64,000 nucleotides of DNA from Thozetella sp. PMI_491 (lineage: Eukaryota > Ascomycota > Sordariomycetes > Chaetosphaeriales > Chaetosphaeriaceae), in the NCBI GenBank assembly GCA_021432635.1, contig MU270068.1, positions 1 to 64,000 of the forward strand, written 5' to 3'. The notes under the pieces were generated by a model. That model saw only the letters and a program-made list of their open reading frames with translations. It was not told the origin of the DNA and did not search any database. A program made the position numbers and the translations under genes. The first letter of the stretch is position 1, and every line of letters begins with the position of its first letter. Shown here one piece after another: positions 23,789 to 34,634 of the stretch.

Positions 23789-26669
23789 GCAGGATGAGCA
23801 TAACCCACAGACAAGCAAGCAAGCACGTTCCCTCTCCCACCAAAGCTTGCATCAATCCCTCATCCTAAACGATGCGAGGAGTTGTACAGTACGGAAATGC
23901 TTCCATCAGGATGTGGGAACGCCCGACTCCCACCGTTTCGCCCCAAGCCGCGGCTTACACGACAACGGCCAAGAAGCTCAGCGATGACGGAACACAGGAT
24001 CCTACCGGGGTTGCACATTTTCTTGGATGCAAGCGCGCGAATTTATGCAAACTGTTTTGAGAAAAGTAAATGTTGTCCACATGATGCCTTTTATTTTTCT
24101 CTCAACACCCTCCCCAACCAGCATTCATCAATCCTTTGTCCCAAGCCAGACCCAGACCCCAGTCACGAAAACAAGATACAAGAACCAATATGACGCTCGT
24201 TAATCTCCGACCACATATGGAGCTATCAGAGAGTCACCAATGCCTATCACGGTGAATAGAACAGAACCTTGAGTGAGCGAGGACGAAAGGGGACGCCCTA
24301 TGAGGCTATTCCTACTTCCTTAGAAACTTCACGAGGCCCAATGGCCGGAATAATGTCTTTTGGAAGATAGAGAGCGGGCACGTTTTCACAATCTACAGGA
24401 GATGGAGCTACAGAAATTGTGAGCAAAATACATTGTGTATAGTAGAGGGAGCTCGATACACGTAGCACGAGTGCAGCGCAGCACCGCCGGAGCCGCCGGC
24501 GGAGCACCAAGGCAATAATGGAACTAGATCAAACAAGTATAGAGCACAGAATTTCGCACCTGCGGACCTGTGGCACCAGACTGGTACAGATTGAGCATGG
24601 GCAGCCTCGCTGGTTGAAACCGAGGCTGCATCACGCAGACGTGGAAGACGGTACGCGGCACCTTAGGCTCGCCTCTTCGCGTGGCCCCAGAGAGACCGGA
24701 CGACGGCGCCAAATCCTTCCCCCTCTGATGCTCCTGCCAATAATATCCTGACTCCAGAGCCTCCCCGCGGAATCGAACGGCTGAGAGCATCCTTGCGCCG
24801 GCCATTGCGCGTCACGCTAGTAGAGATGAGAGCTACACGGCGGTGGGCTAGACCCAGTGACCGGCCAGCTATTTTGACAATTCCTTTTCCTATGACTCGT
24901 CGAAGGTTTCGAAGGGTCGAATGGGCTGAGAGCGGCAGGGCGGCAGGGCAGAGCGCCCCCCGAGGAGCAAGCCGTAAGCAAGTCTGTCGTCGATGACGAG
25001 CTACCTTAGCAAGCTTAGTTGCAAAGTGCGGCAGCCCACATATCCGGGCCCTTGGCAGTGTCAAGGATGGGTGGGTTTGGCCGGGGGTAGATGGCCTTGG
25101 CAGATTCAGCGCTCCTGCGAATCACACATACCCTGGCCGCCCTCTACCTGCTTGGCGTGAAGCAAACTGTGAGAAGTAGATGGGGGCTTAGGAGAGAACC
25201 TTGGGTATACTAGTAAGAGCAAACAAAGCGAGGAGCGGGCTTCGTGTGGAGGGGCGACACGGCTTAGCCTTTCCCCTCTTGGCAAAGGCGGCGCGCCGTT
25301 CCAAGAGACCCGCCAAGCCGCCGAGTTCTGGGCCACGCGACCGCACGACCGAGGAAGAGTTACGCCTTGTGTTGGGCCGTTGCACTTGGTACATCTCCTT
25401 GTGAGAGCGGGACCCGAAGACTGCACCGAACGTTGACAGGGAAGGAAGGATCGTGGCCTTCCAGAACTTCCATCCCGTCCCGTCCGCTCCCACCCATCAG
25501 TCGGGAATTATCAGGAAACATGCATCGGAGACTTACCCGGACCCTGCCGAATACGCGGTTCAGGAGGAAACAAAAATAAAGGAGGAATGGGCAAGGGGAG
25601 GGGTCATGCTGCAGCCTGTCCGCTGTCTTTCCCCAGGGCAAGTCGAAACGAAATAAGCATAATTAGGCGCGGTGGCGTCTTCAACTGCCGAGCCGCCCCC
25701 CCTGCCTAGCTGCCACACGGCAGGGGAGGGTCCCTCTCCAGACACGCCCCCAGTTAACCATGGAGTACCTGGGATGGGCAAGAGTGGGCGACCCCCCTCC
25801 CCCCCGGTGCCTGATATCCCCGCTTGGCGGTATCAGCTTTGACATGTCATGATCCGAAGCCAACACCATATCAGAAATCAGAATCTGGTAACCGCGTCCG
25901 CTTGCCGGTTTGGTGGCAAGATAGCCCGGCACCCTGCCTTGCCGCAGGGCGCGTCGCCATCCGATCTGGAGAGGGGGACACCATTTTCAACATTCCCAAG
26001 TTGGAGCACCTTGCAACCATGGTCAGGAAATTTGTTTCGGAGTGGGCTAGATTGGTCAGTTCGAAATTGGTGCATTCGCCGTCGACATGGATACTTCAGG
26101 AAGTGATGTCAGGTGCTCTAGTCTGGATGGCCTATCCAGCTCCGTGGTTAAGCTGCGCTGGCTCTATGGCAGGTGCCACCGGCCGCCTAGACTCGTATAG
26201 TTTGGAGCCTCTCCCTTCGCTAGAAATAGCTACAGCTGACAAGTATATTGTAAAGGTAATAAGTCTGGAAGGGAGATCTCTACTTGTGCCTCAGGAATTG
26301 GCCCATATGGACCACGCCAGCCCTCAAATCGGTGATATCTGGCATGAGATTGCTTTGCAATTGGACTCTATGGAATTGAAAGCCTCTCAACTTGCCATCC
26401 AATCCGGCCTTCAAGACGCCAGCATGCGTATAGCATGGTATGGAAGCTATCGAAGGGACGCCGCCGCATGAAAGAACCAGCATTCCAACGAACCAACAAG
26501 GCAACCCGCGTGCCTTGCGACGACTGGAACTTTCCAAAGTCCTTCTCTTTATCGGCGAACATTCTTGACTTGTTCCATGTATTTTACTAAAGCTTTGCCC
26601 CGCTCACCTAATACTCTCTTGAGCATCGCCAGAAGCACTTGAGACCAAGGACGTATCTAGATCGCAGCC
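23789..26669. other. Long intergenic region, no gene I can support
   Basis: About 2.9 kb between the ZIP and pseudokinase genes. The longest frame is 25824-26471 (+, 215 codons). Its translation has plausible helical stretches in the second half but no recognisable domain, so it is left as a possible relic. No tRNA or repeat structure was convincing. Confidence 0.5.
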
Positions 26670-27996
26670 ATGGAAGTTATCTCAAAACAGAGCGACTTCA
26701 AGTCGGATTTTGACCTTATCAAGACGCTAGCCCAGGGGGTCGAGGTGGTGGCGCGCAAGAGCGACGGCGAGCGTTTCGTCCCGCACCCGTTCTACCAGGA
26801 ACAGGACGTGGGGCGGGACAAGCTAAACCAGCTCTTCGCGCGCGGCGCGGGAGAGGCAGTGCTGAATCTGTTGAACCACGAGAACCTGGTCAGCATCACG
26901 ACCGTTACTACCGACAAGCCGCTTACGGGGCCGGGGAATGCACCTCGTTCAAACCGGCTGCTGTGGGATTACTGCGACGCCGGCACCCTGGAGCAACTGC
27001 TGGAGAATCTCCTGATGGAACGCATGCCTGACGAGAAAGGGTTCCTCCCGGAGAGCCTGGTGTGGCATGTCGGCATCAGCGTCCTTCGGGCGCTGCAGTG
27101 GCTGCACGAGGGCGTGCGCGACACATATGAGACAGTGTCGAAGGAGCGAGAAGGGGAACAGTACGCTGGCAAAGCCCGAGAATCGAGGAGCGCGGTGGAG
27201 CCTGAAAAGGACTGGCTGCCTGTGATGCACCGCGCGGTCCATGAAAGCAATATCTTCTTCCAGCTGCCGAGGGGCATCGAGACCTACGGCACCTGCAAAA
27301 TAGGCAATTTCTCGCACTGCTATGTCTCAGGAAACGTCAGCTCTAAGGATGGCCCGCTAGTTATCCCCCTGAAGGCCGAGCCTGACATGCCCATTGAGAC
27401 GATGCGGGCGAGGTGGGCCGAGTGGCGGGAGAAAAGGCTTGACATGGCCCCGGAGGTGCGGTTTTTCTCTTGAATCTTCCCCAGGCAGTGCACAGAAGGT
27501 ATAGACTGACGCGCATCTGCAGCTGCGGCCCACGACGCGCGGCTGTGAGCTCTATGACTTGGGCACCATCCTGTTCCGCATGATGTCCGGGGTTTCGCAC
27601 CCAGACCCGGAGGAGTGCAGCTTCTGCGGGTGCCGTCACTTCGATACCTTCGGACCGGCCTGCGATCATCGGGCTTGTCCGTGGTGGCAGGAGTCGGGGA
27701 ATTGGCTGCCCGGGTACCAGGTGGAGAAGCGCACCATGTACACGCGCGAGCTGCGGCGCTTCGTGACGGATCTCCTGGGGCAGTGGCGCACCAACGGCCG
27801 GGCGAGCACACTTCTCGACAGGCACTGGCAGGGCTACCTCTACTGGATGCAGGAGACGCCTGACGGACGTCAGTATAAGGATGTGTTTGACGATATCCAA
27901 TGGCGTAAGGCCAACACCAACCTCAAGCAGATGGCGGACCTTCGGGTGGCGAGAGAGACACTCGGGATCGACATTGAAGGAGTACTTATTGTTTAA
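26670..27996 (+). CDS. Protein-kinase-like protein, probable pseudokinase
   Basis: Two exons, 26670-27455 and 27523-27996 (419 aa), intron phase 0. The fold reads as a kinase. The N-lobe has VEVVARK with a possible ATP-site Lys about 30. A hinge-like LLWDYCDAGTLEQLLENLL follows, then the helix E region LVWHVGISVLRALQWLHEGV. The catalytic loop, however, is MHRAVHESNIFF (His about 187), where HRDxKxxN is expected, so the catalytic Asp and Lys are both replaced. The DFG position reads IGNFSHC (Asn about 213). DMAPE fits the APE motif, and CELYDLGTILFRMM fits helix F. I infer that it does not catalyse phosphotransfer. The C-lobe carries a Cys/His-rich insertion (27616-27678). Such divergent kinase-like genes are common in filamentous ascomycetes and mostly unstudied; a scaffold or sensor role is a guess. 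Confidence 0.82.
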
Positions 27997-28874
27997 TGGC
28001 AAGGGGGAAGCTTGCGGTATCCTGGGTAGGGCGATGGGAGATGGGGTGGTGGTTGCGAGTTCATGTCGTCTACTTCAACGTGCTGGCTTTTCCCTCTTTC
28101 GCGATCGAGTTGGCCCAAACCACGTATCGTTTGCTGTGATTTGGGCAGGCTAAGGCTCCCGTAGAAACCATTATTTTCTCAAATATCGATCTTGGAAATC
28201 GGCAAGCAACGACTTAGGAGCTTCAAGCCATTCAGCAACAAGTCAATGTTAGGGAAGGGGGGCACTCCCCCCCCAAAAAAGACGAGGTGACGATGCCCCC
28301 CCCCCAACTGGAAGTCTTAAGTTATGGAATGGATAAGCTACTACCCAATGCATAATAAGCAGGTACAGTACATACTGTACATATAGTGCATATAGTGCAT
28401 TTGACCAACTGTCTTAGTTGCCTTTGCCTGTCTTGCCTGCCTGCGAGGAGGATGACCCTTGGGCCCGTGCACACCTTATCGATGTAGCCTACGCGATAAG
28501 CTCACCTCGCCCGCCCGAACCTTCTTCGAATCAGCCCCCAGAGCTCTCGAGTCGGTGAAGCTCGCGCGATGCGCTCCTGACACTCACGACGAGCCTGGCC
28601 CAACCTCAGAGAAACTGCACACCGAACCCCGCTCTCTTTGTTGTGCCGGCGGTTGACGCGAGCCCCACAGGCTAGAGGTCCTGCCAGCATCAATCCTGGA
28701 GGGGACAGACGAGCGACCCCGCCATCGCGACGCATCGCCCGCTCCCACCTCCACGCGTGCCCGCCACGGCCCCTCACGACCCGAAAAGAACGCAAGCCGC
28801 CCTCTCCCACCACAACTCCTCCCGCCCCCCCGCGAGCCCTCACCAGATTTTACCATCCGCCGCCCCGAGCCAGA
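27997..28874. other. Intergenic, no separate gene
   Basis: Spacer between the pseudokinase and the roadblock-like gene. It holds short C and A homopolymers near 28262-28310 and a small inverted repeat plus direct repeat at 28363-28398. The roadblock gene's frame stays open leftwards to 28638, so part of 28638-28874 could be coding if an upstream ATG is used. Confidence 0.55.
28363..28398. repeat. Small inverted repeat followed by a 9-bp tandem duplication
   Basis: GTACAGTA and TACTGTAC form an 8-bp inverted repeat with a 2-base spacer (28363-28380). Two exact copies of ATATAGTGC follow directly (28381-28398). It may be a target-site-like duplication or chance; no mobile element is attached. 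Confidence 0.6.
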
Positions 28875-29576
28875 ATGCCCATCTCGGCGCCTCCGCCGCC
28901 GCCCCTCCTGCTCACCAAGCGCCTCACCTCCTTCCTCCACGCCAACCTCTCGTCGCAGATCCACACAGCCGCCCTCACGACCCCTGTGGGCAAGCTGCTT
29001 GCCCACGCTTCGGCCGAGCCAGCCAGCACCCTCCGCCGCCAATGTGCCGTTGCCGCCTCCTTGTGGGCGCTGCACGCGCCCGAGTCGTCTCAGTTCGGGG
29101 AGAGTGTCGAGGCCGCGCTGCCGGGCCGCCGTAGGGGGAGCCGCGCCGAGATCAAGAAGGCCAACATTGTCACCGTCCAGCTCGACTCGGGCGCCGTCTT
29201 CATCATACGCCACCTGCAGTGCGGCATGCTCTTTGTCTGCATTGGCGGCGGCGAGGGGGCTGGTGCACCACGGGCCCACGGCCAGGTGCACATCCCAGGA
29301 GCCGCGCGCCTCGAGGTCACCGGGGGCCCAGCAGCGACGGCGACCCCGCCGCTCGGCTCGCCCTCCGAGGCTGCGAGCATCCTAAGCGCCGGCACCACGG
29401 GGGCGGCGAGCCACACCACGACCGGAAGCACGGTGACCGGCATGTCCCCCGCGGCAGTGCTAGCGATGCGAAGGCAGGTCGAGGAACTTGCGAAGTGGCT
29501 GGACGAAAGGCTTGGTGCACTATCGGTCCCAGAAGAGGGCATCGGCTTCGGGCCGGGAAGCCCTGATATGCGCTGA
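28875..29576 (+). CDS. Small roadblock/LC7-like protein, possibly a Ragulator/EGO-type subunit
   Basis: Single-exon frame of 233 aa. The N-terminal 125 residues fit a roadblock/LC7 pattern as in LAMTOR2: a first helix (RLTSFLHANLSS), a strand with HTAALTTPVGKLLAHAS, the helix LRRQCAVAASLWALHA, then IVTVQLDSGAVFIIRHLQCGMLFVCIGG, a strand pair like the MEGR..ITR.. / LLLCMYA region of LAMTOR2. A Gly/Ala/Thr-rich linker (about 135-195) and a final helix (AVLAMRRQVEELAKWLDERL) follow; the latter fits the last roadblock helix displaced by the linker. Roadblock proteins scaffold Rag GTPases at the vacuole or lysosome for TORC1, or bind dynein; which applies here is not determinable. The start is uncertain, because the frame is open upstream with an ATG at 28638. 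Confidence 0.62.
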   Translation: MPISAPPPPPLLLTKRLTSFLHANLSSQIHTAALTTPVGKLLAHASAEPASTLRRQCAVAASLWALHAPESSQFGESVEAALPGRRRGSRAEIKKANIVTVQLDSGAVFIIRHLQCGMLFVCIGGGEGAGAPRAHGQVHIPGAARLEVTGGPAATATPPLGSPSEAASILSAGTTGAASHTTTGSTVTGMSPAAVLAMRRQVEELAKWLDERLGALSVPEEGIGFGPGSPDMR

Positions 29577-30439
29577 CGCCTGGTCGACGACTGGCACGCT
29601 GAGAGACAGTCGCGAAGATTGGGCTGCTCTCCCTGAGGCACTACGCCAAGGCGCAGGCACAGTCAGACCCTCCAATTGGAGGAACTGGTCACTGCCGGTT
29701 TCTAAAACTCACCTTGGCGGCCCTTCCCATGCCCAAGGATCCCAAAATGATATGAAGAACTGAAGGGAGGATTCCTTTGAAGCTCTTAGTCTCTGGGTGG
29801 CGTGAGGACAAGACGGGAGAGGAAAGGATAGTATATATATGTGTGTTTCCTGGAAGCACCACGGCTTGGTGCTTGGGTGCCCATGCTGAATACTTCACAT
29901 CGCGGACATAAAAACAACCATCAATGAGGCGTTCATGGTGTACAAGTTTGTGCAGGGTCGGAAGGGATGGATTTGGTGTGATCATATTTCATGTGTCCAT
30001 AGATTACCGCTATTGCCATGCTACCGTCATCATATATGCCAGCAATGGAGTATTGGATTCCCATATCATCAAGCCCCCATTAATGCAGCTGCGGCGTAGA
30101 AGCTCGATTCACTCGATGCTCAGGCAGGCATCCGCAAGCCAGCAATCCTAAACTCCTACCAAAGAAATGCCTAGCCGCATGTGACAGAAAGCAAAGTCAT
30201 CCCTAGTACTCCAGGATATGCTGTATCCCTAGGCGCCGTTTGTATGCTGGGTCAAGCCTCGTCCTGTGAGACTCCGAGCCGTAATCCTTCCAGTCAAGCA
30301 TTCAAGTTGTGTTGGCAACAGGGCTGCCGGGCCCTGCAGGCATTGTGTGAAGTGGTTGATGGCACAAGGTGTCTCGGTGACCCCTCGGGGCCGGGTCAGC
30401 CATAGCGGGCGGTAGAGGGCGGTGTTTGCAAAAGGGGGC
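29577..30439. other. Convergent intergenic region, no gene seen
   Basis: About 860 bases between the 3' ends of the roadblock-like gene (+) and the disordered protein (-). Only short unrecognised frames are present. Confidence 0.55.
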
Positions 30440-32641
30440 TTATTCGATGCTCAGCTTCGTGATGCCATCATTAGTGTCGACCATACCCTGGAATCCAACC
30501 CTTCCCTTTGCGTTGATCCTCCCGCCGTTGCCCTGGCTCCCGCCTGCGGCCGCGCCCGGTGTTCCAGCCCCGCCACTGCCGTTTTCGCTGGGGGCACTGC
30601 TTCCGCTCACTGTCTTGCCGACTGTGTCGCCACCCACGCTGCCCGGGCGCGAGCCCCACGGGTCGCGCTGCATTGGGCTCTGCATAATAGGCGAGTTGTG
30701 CACGCTCATTCCCGGACTCACGGCCCGACGCTTAAAGCTTATCGGATCGAAGTCATCATCGCGCCGCCGCTTGCTATTGATCCTGCGCGTGATCTCCGCC
30801 GCGCTGGGCGGTGCACCAGGCAGGCTCGGGAACCCGGCGTTCGGGATACTGCCGCTGCCGCTGCCTTGGCTCCCTTCCCGGGGCAACATTGGCTGAGGGG
30901 TGTCCGGGCCGGAACTGCTCGTGGTCGTCTGGGGAATGAGGTTCGCAAAGGGGTTCTGGCTGGAGGCGCTGAGTGAGGGCGAGTCCATCGGCAGGTCGTC
31001 CGTGCTTATGACGGAGGAGGAACCTCTAGCAAACGTTGGAGGAGGCGGCGTGATACGTGGAGGCATTCCGTTGCCATTGTCGGATAGATTGTCCCAGAAG
31101 ATCTTGCCTTTGGAGTTCTTGATTGCCTGCTGCTTGAAGCTGGCGGGGGGCCCAAGGGGACCCCCGACCGTGTCCATCATCATGGCATCATCCAGCAGGT
31201 CGTCGGGGTTGTCTTGCGTGTTAAGATTCGGGCTCGACAAAGCCGTGGTTGCGGCCGAGTGGCTCGGAGGCACACGGGGCTCCAGGTCCATGTCGCTTTC
31301 GAGGACCTGGCGGATCACCTCGGCCTCCCGGGCGACTTCTGACTCTACAGGCGCGCTCTCCTCCATCAGAGCGGCACGGATACGCGCAAAACCCTTTGTT
31401 TTGGGCTACAATGATGTTAGGATAATAGCAAAGCATGAAGGGGCACAGTGTGAAAAGGAGCGTACCAAAAGATTCCCCCTCCGGGTGACGGCACGCCGGA
31501 TAACCCCGGGGCGAGAAGGGCTCTCAAGGTTGTCGCCATGCGACTTGTGATTGTCATCACTCTCGCTTCCGGATATGTGAAGCTGGTTGGCAGCCCAGCT
31601 GATGCTCTCCCGTCGTCCGTGGTGGAAACCAGAGATGTCCTTCGGTGCCGACGCATGGCTAGGGGGCGACTTGGACAAGATAGGCTGCGGTTGTCCTCCG
31701 CCGAGACCGAGACCCAGAGGACCCGGTGCACGCAGCCGCTTCTTCGGCTGCTTGCGGGGTCTCTGTCTTTGCTGGAAGCTCATCAAGCTATTCACCGCTG
31801 GGGACGTCATCCACGGCACTCCAGAAGAGCTTCCAGTCGCCGGGTTGCCCATCTTGTGTGCTTGAGGAGTCGTAAGGAAGCTCTCGTCCATGTCTTCGTC
31901 CATGAGGTCGTCGTCGTCCGAGCTAGAGGAGCCGGACGAGCAGGCCAGGTGTGTGGCAGCGTTGCTGCCGAGGGAGCTCGAGATATTCATCATGCTATGG
32001 CGCTCCTGGCCTCCCATGACGGACCACAGTGAGTTTGAGCTCTGCTCGGCGGTGCCAAAGTCGCCGGGTCGGCGGCCCGGAATGTTCATCGCGCGGGACC
32101 CGATGGTGGGGGAGGAGTCGGGGGAGGCCGGGTCGGCCAGGGTGGAGTGATGGAGGGATGTCGCCGCGCGCGAGAAGTCGAGGCCACGGGACCGGCGAGG
32201 GAGGATGTTGGTCCCGGTGGGCGAAGCATAGATTTGCGAGTGATCGAGCTTGGGAGATAGTGGTACGGGCTGTTTGACGTAAGCCGACTGGTGCGCCGGA
32301 GAGGTTCCGTCTCTTGGCGGGAGCTGGAGCGAGAGGTTGCTCCGCAGCGGTTGGAAGCCGGTGCGTACCGGGGTCGACGGCAGCGGGAGAGGTGGCGCGC
32401 TGGGGGCGGCCTCGCGCTCTCTTTCCAATTCCCTGTCCCGATCCCTAGTCCGGTCTCGAATTGCCGTGTCGTCCTTCGAGTGCCGCCTCGCCGCCTCGAA
32501 TATGTGCGGGGAGGGTGAAAGCTTGGGGGTGCCGCCTCCATCCGACAGAGACCTCGTCTTGGACAACAGGGGCGACCGGATCTTCGCGGAGGTATTGGCA
32601 TCCCCCATGACCACCGCCTCTTCAAACTCCATGTCAGACAT
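30440..32641 (-). CDS. Large disordered, Ser/Pro-rich protein of unknown function, 713 aa
   Basis: Two exons, 32641-31466 and 31405-30440, join in phase 0 (donor GTACGC, branch CTAAC, acceptor TTGTAG). I do not recognise a family. The N-terminus is MSDMEFEEAVVMGDAN, followed by a phosphosite-rich region (SPLLSKTRSLSDGG, KLSPSPH), a charged helix of Arg/Asp/Glu (RDRTRDRDRELEREREAA) and an acidic patch SSSDDDDLMDEDMDESF. A basic QRQRPRKQPKKRLRAPG segment looks like a nuclear localisation signal. The only segment that looks folded spans the splice junction: VIRRAVTRRGNLLPKTKG, then FARIRAALMEESAPVESEVA, and EAEVIRQVLES. A second basic motif, INSKRRRDDDFDPISFKRRAVSPG, lies near the C-terminus. 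The composition suggests a nuclear, cell-cycle- or transcription-linked regulator controlled by proline-directed kinases, which is inference only. Confidence 0.8.
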
Positions 32642-34634
32642 CCTGGGAGGGGTAAAGCGGGCAGACGCTCTCCCCTCTCGTCGACCAGCCAGAACGCCCC
32701 CAGGCCTTGGTCAGCCCGCAGGGTGCGGGCCGGCGTCTCTCCTCGTGCGCGTCGCGTCTCCCGGGGCGGCGCGGGAGCAGGGATGGAAATTCGAACCCGG
32801 CGACGTGGCGCGGCTCGGACGGGTTGTACCTAACGACTGTGTTCTGCAGGAACGTCAATGGTCATGGTTTGTGGGCTGCTCTCCGGTGGTGAGCCATTCA
32901 AGCCATTCCAGACGTGAAGTTGAAATCGGAGGAACTGCGATGGATGTTGAACCATACTGCCAAGCGGCTAAACCTTCAGATCAAGTACGTGCGTGCTGGG
33001 GGGGGATTTGGCCTGCAGGATTTGGCAGCCGAGACCCACCATTTCTCGAAGCCAAAAACACCCCACCCCCTAGCATAGAGCACTGCAAGGCCATGAAGGC
33101 AACAAAACTTACCTGCCCTACGTAGCAAAGACTAACCATGGGCAAGAGTATTTGTGTATACAAACCTTTATGCTTCAGAAGATACTATCCTAACCGAAAG
33201 GCTAACAAGTCAACTGTTTCGAGTCCGTATCAGAGACTAATATAGCATGACAGAAATCCTCCAAGTTTTCCGATACACATCACTTGGCCAAACTTGAGGC
33301 AGCAGCGGGCCATGTTATTCTTCACCATGCAAGATACAGGGAGAAGGCAATGGATAACAGCGGAAGCAACATCTCGAAACCCAACATGCAAGCAAAATTT
33401 GTGCCACAACAAGAAACTCCCCAAGCAGTGACAGGACCCCTGGGCTTAGTCTGTCATCTACCTGGACTGTGCAGTACATGCCCGCGAAAGGCTTTTCAAA
33501 GCCGGTCAGGGGAGACGGTCTTGCACGCGGCCAACTTGTGGGTGGCAGCGGTTGGTGACCGAGGTGCCCTAATCCTTCGATGCCGACGACTCCAATACGC
33601 TTCCGAGGCCCAACAACTGCCTCCGTAAGCGGTGAGCATATAGTGATGCCTGCACAAAGCAGCAGTGCCGCCTCGTACGACGCGACAAAGTCCAGGGTCT
33701 TGAAGTCGAAGTACTCCTGAGCACAAATGTAGGTAGTTTTCTAGCTGGTATTTTCCTTGCTTCCGTCTCAGTATTCTGGATCATACGTGTCTAGCAGTGT
33801 CGTTCAGAAATACCGCCGCCATATATGGCAGCGGAGGACTCCCTGGCAAGATGGGAACAATAGTTCTCATTCCTCGCCTTACGGTTGTCCAACTTCTGGC
33901 ATGCTCACACCTGAGCACCAGAACCTATACAGGCACCCTTCTGTTATACTGGGCAGCTCTCCGATCGTCGTCGGCCTTGTCAGCCACCTCATGACGGCAA
34001 CATGGCGGGCCAGAACCAGATGTGCCAGCTTACAAGTTTAAAGGAGGGCCAGTGTGGAGGTGTTTCTGCGAAGGCCGCAGTCGGCATACCCTGAAGCATA
34101 GCTTGGATAACTTTGCGGCCAGGGGGGCAATCATTGGTCAAGACAAAGTGATATATCGCCTACGGGATATTACCTATACGGTTTGGCGATATCAATCCCG
34201 AAGCAGAAGTCAGCCGCATCGAGGGTCTAACACCCATCGTTTTCGGGTGGGGCCTTTCCTAAAGCAGCGTCTGCCCCTCACTAACTGGCTCCAGATAGCG
34301 TTGACGTCAACGCTTTTGGCGGGGTATCAATCGCCTGCCCGCGGGCGGAATTGGAGCTCCAGCTTTCGAAATGCCGAAAGACGGGCCAAACCCTTTCGTG
34401 ATAGCTTCATGCGTTCCCCGCATTAAATTGAAACACCGTGAACTTTTGCAGCTCTCCCCTCCGCCGCTCTAGGACCGCAACGTATGAAATCCCTCCGAGC
34501 AGCCCAGCGTCTGCGCCTCCAATCATCTCTGCTCCGTGCGACATTTCAATCCGGTGTGTGGCCACTGGCACCTTCGAGGCCGGACACAAGCCAGTCGCTA
34601 ATCTGCCCCAGCTGCCCGAAGACCGTTCGCAACG
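32642..34634. other. Long divergent intergenic region, no gene seen
   Basis: About 2 kb shared between the start of the disordered-protein gene (-) and glyoxalase I (+); it contains both promoters. Frames at 33284-33628 and 34022-34426 (+) show no domain. Confidence 0.55.

Noticed and set aside
24755..24800. tRNA-like string GGAATCGAACGG
   Set aside because: The flanking sequence cannot form a 5-bp T-stem, and no anticodon arm precedes it.
32337..33125. 262-codon open frame on the + strand
   Set aside because: Overlaps exon 1 of the disordered protein gene in antisense and runs into its promoter; no domain.
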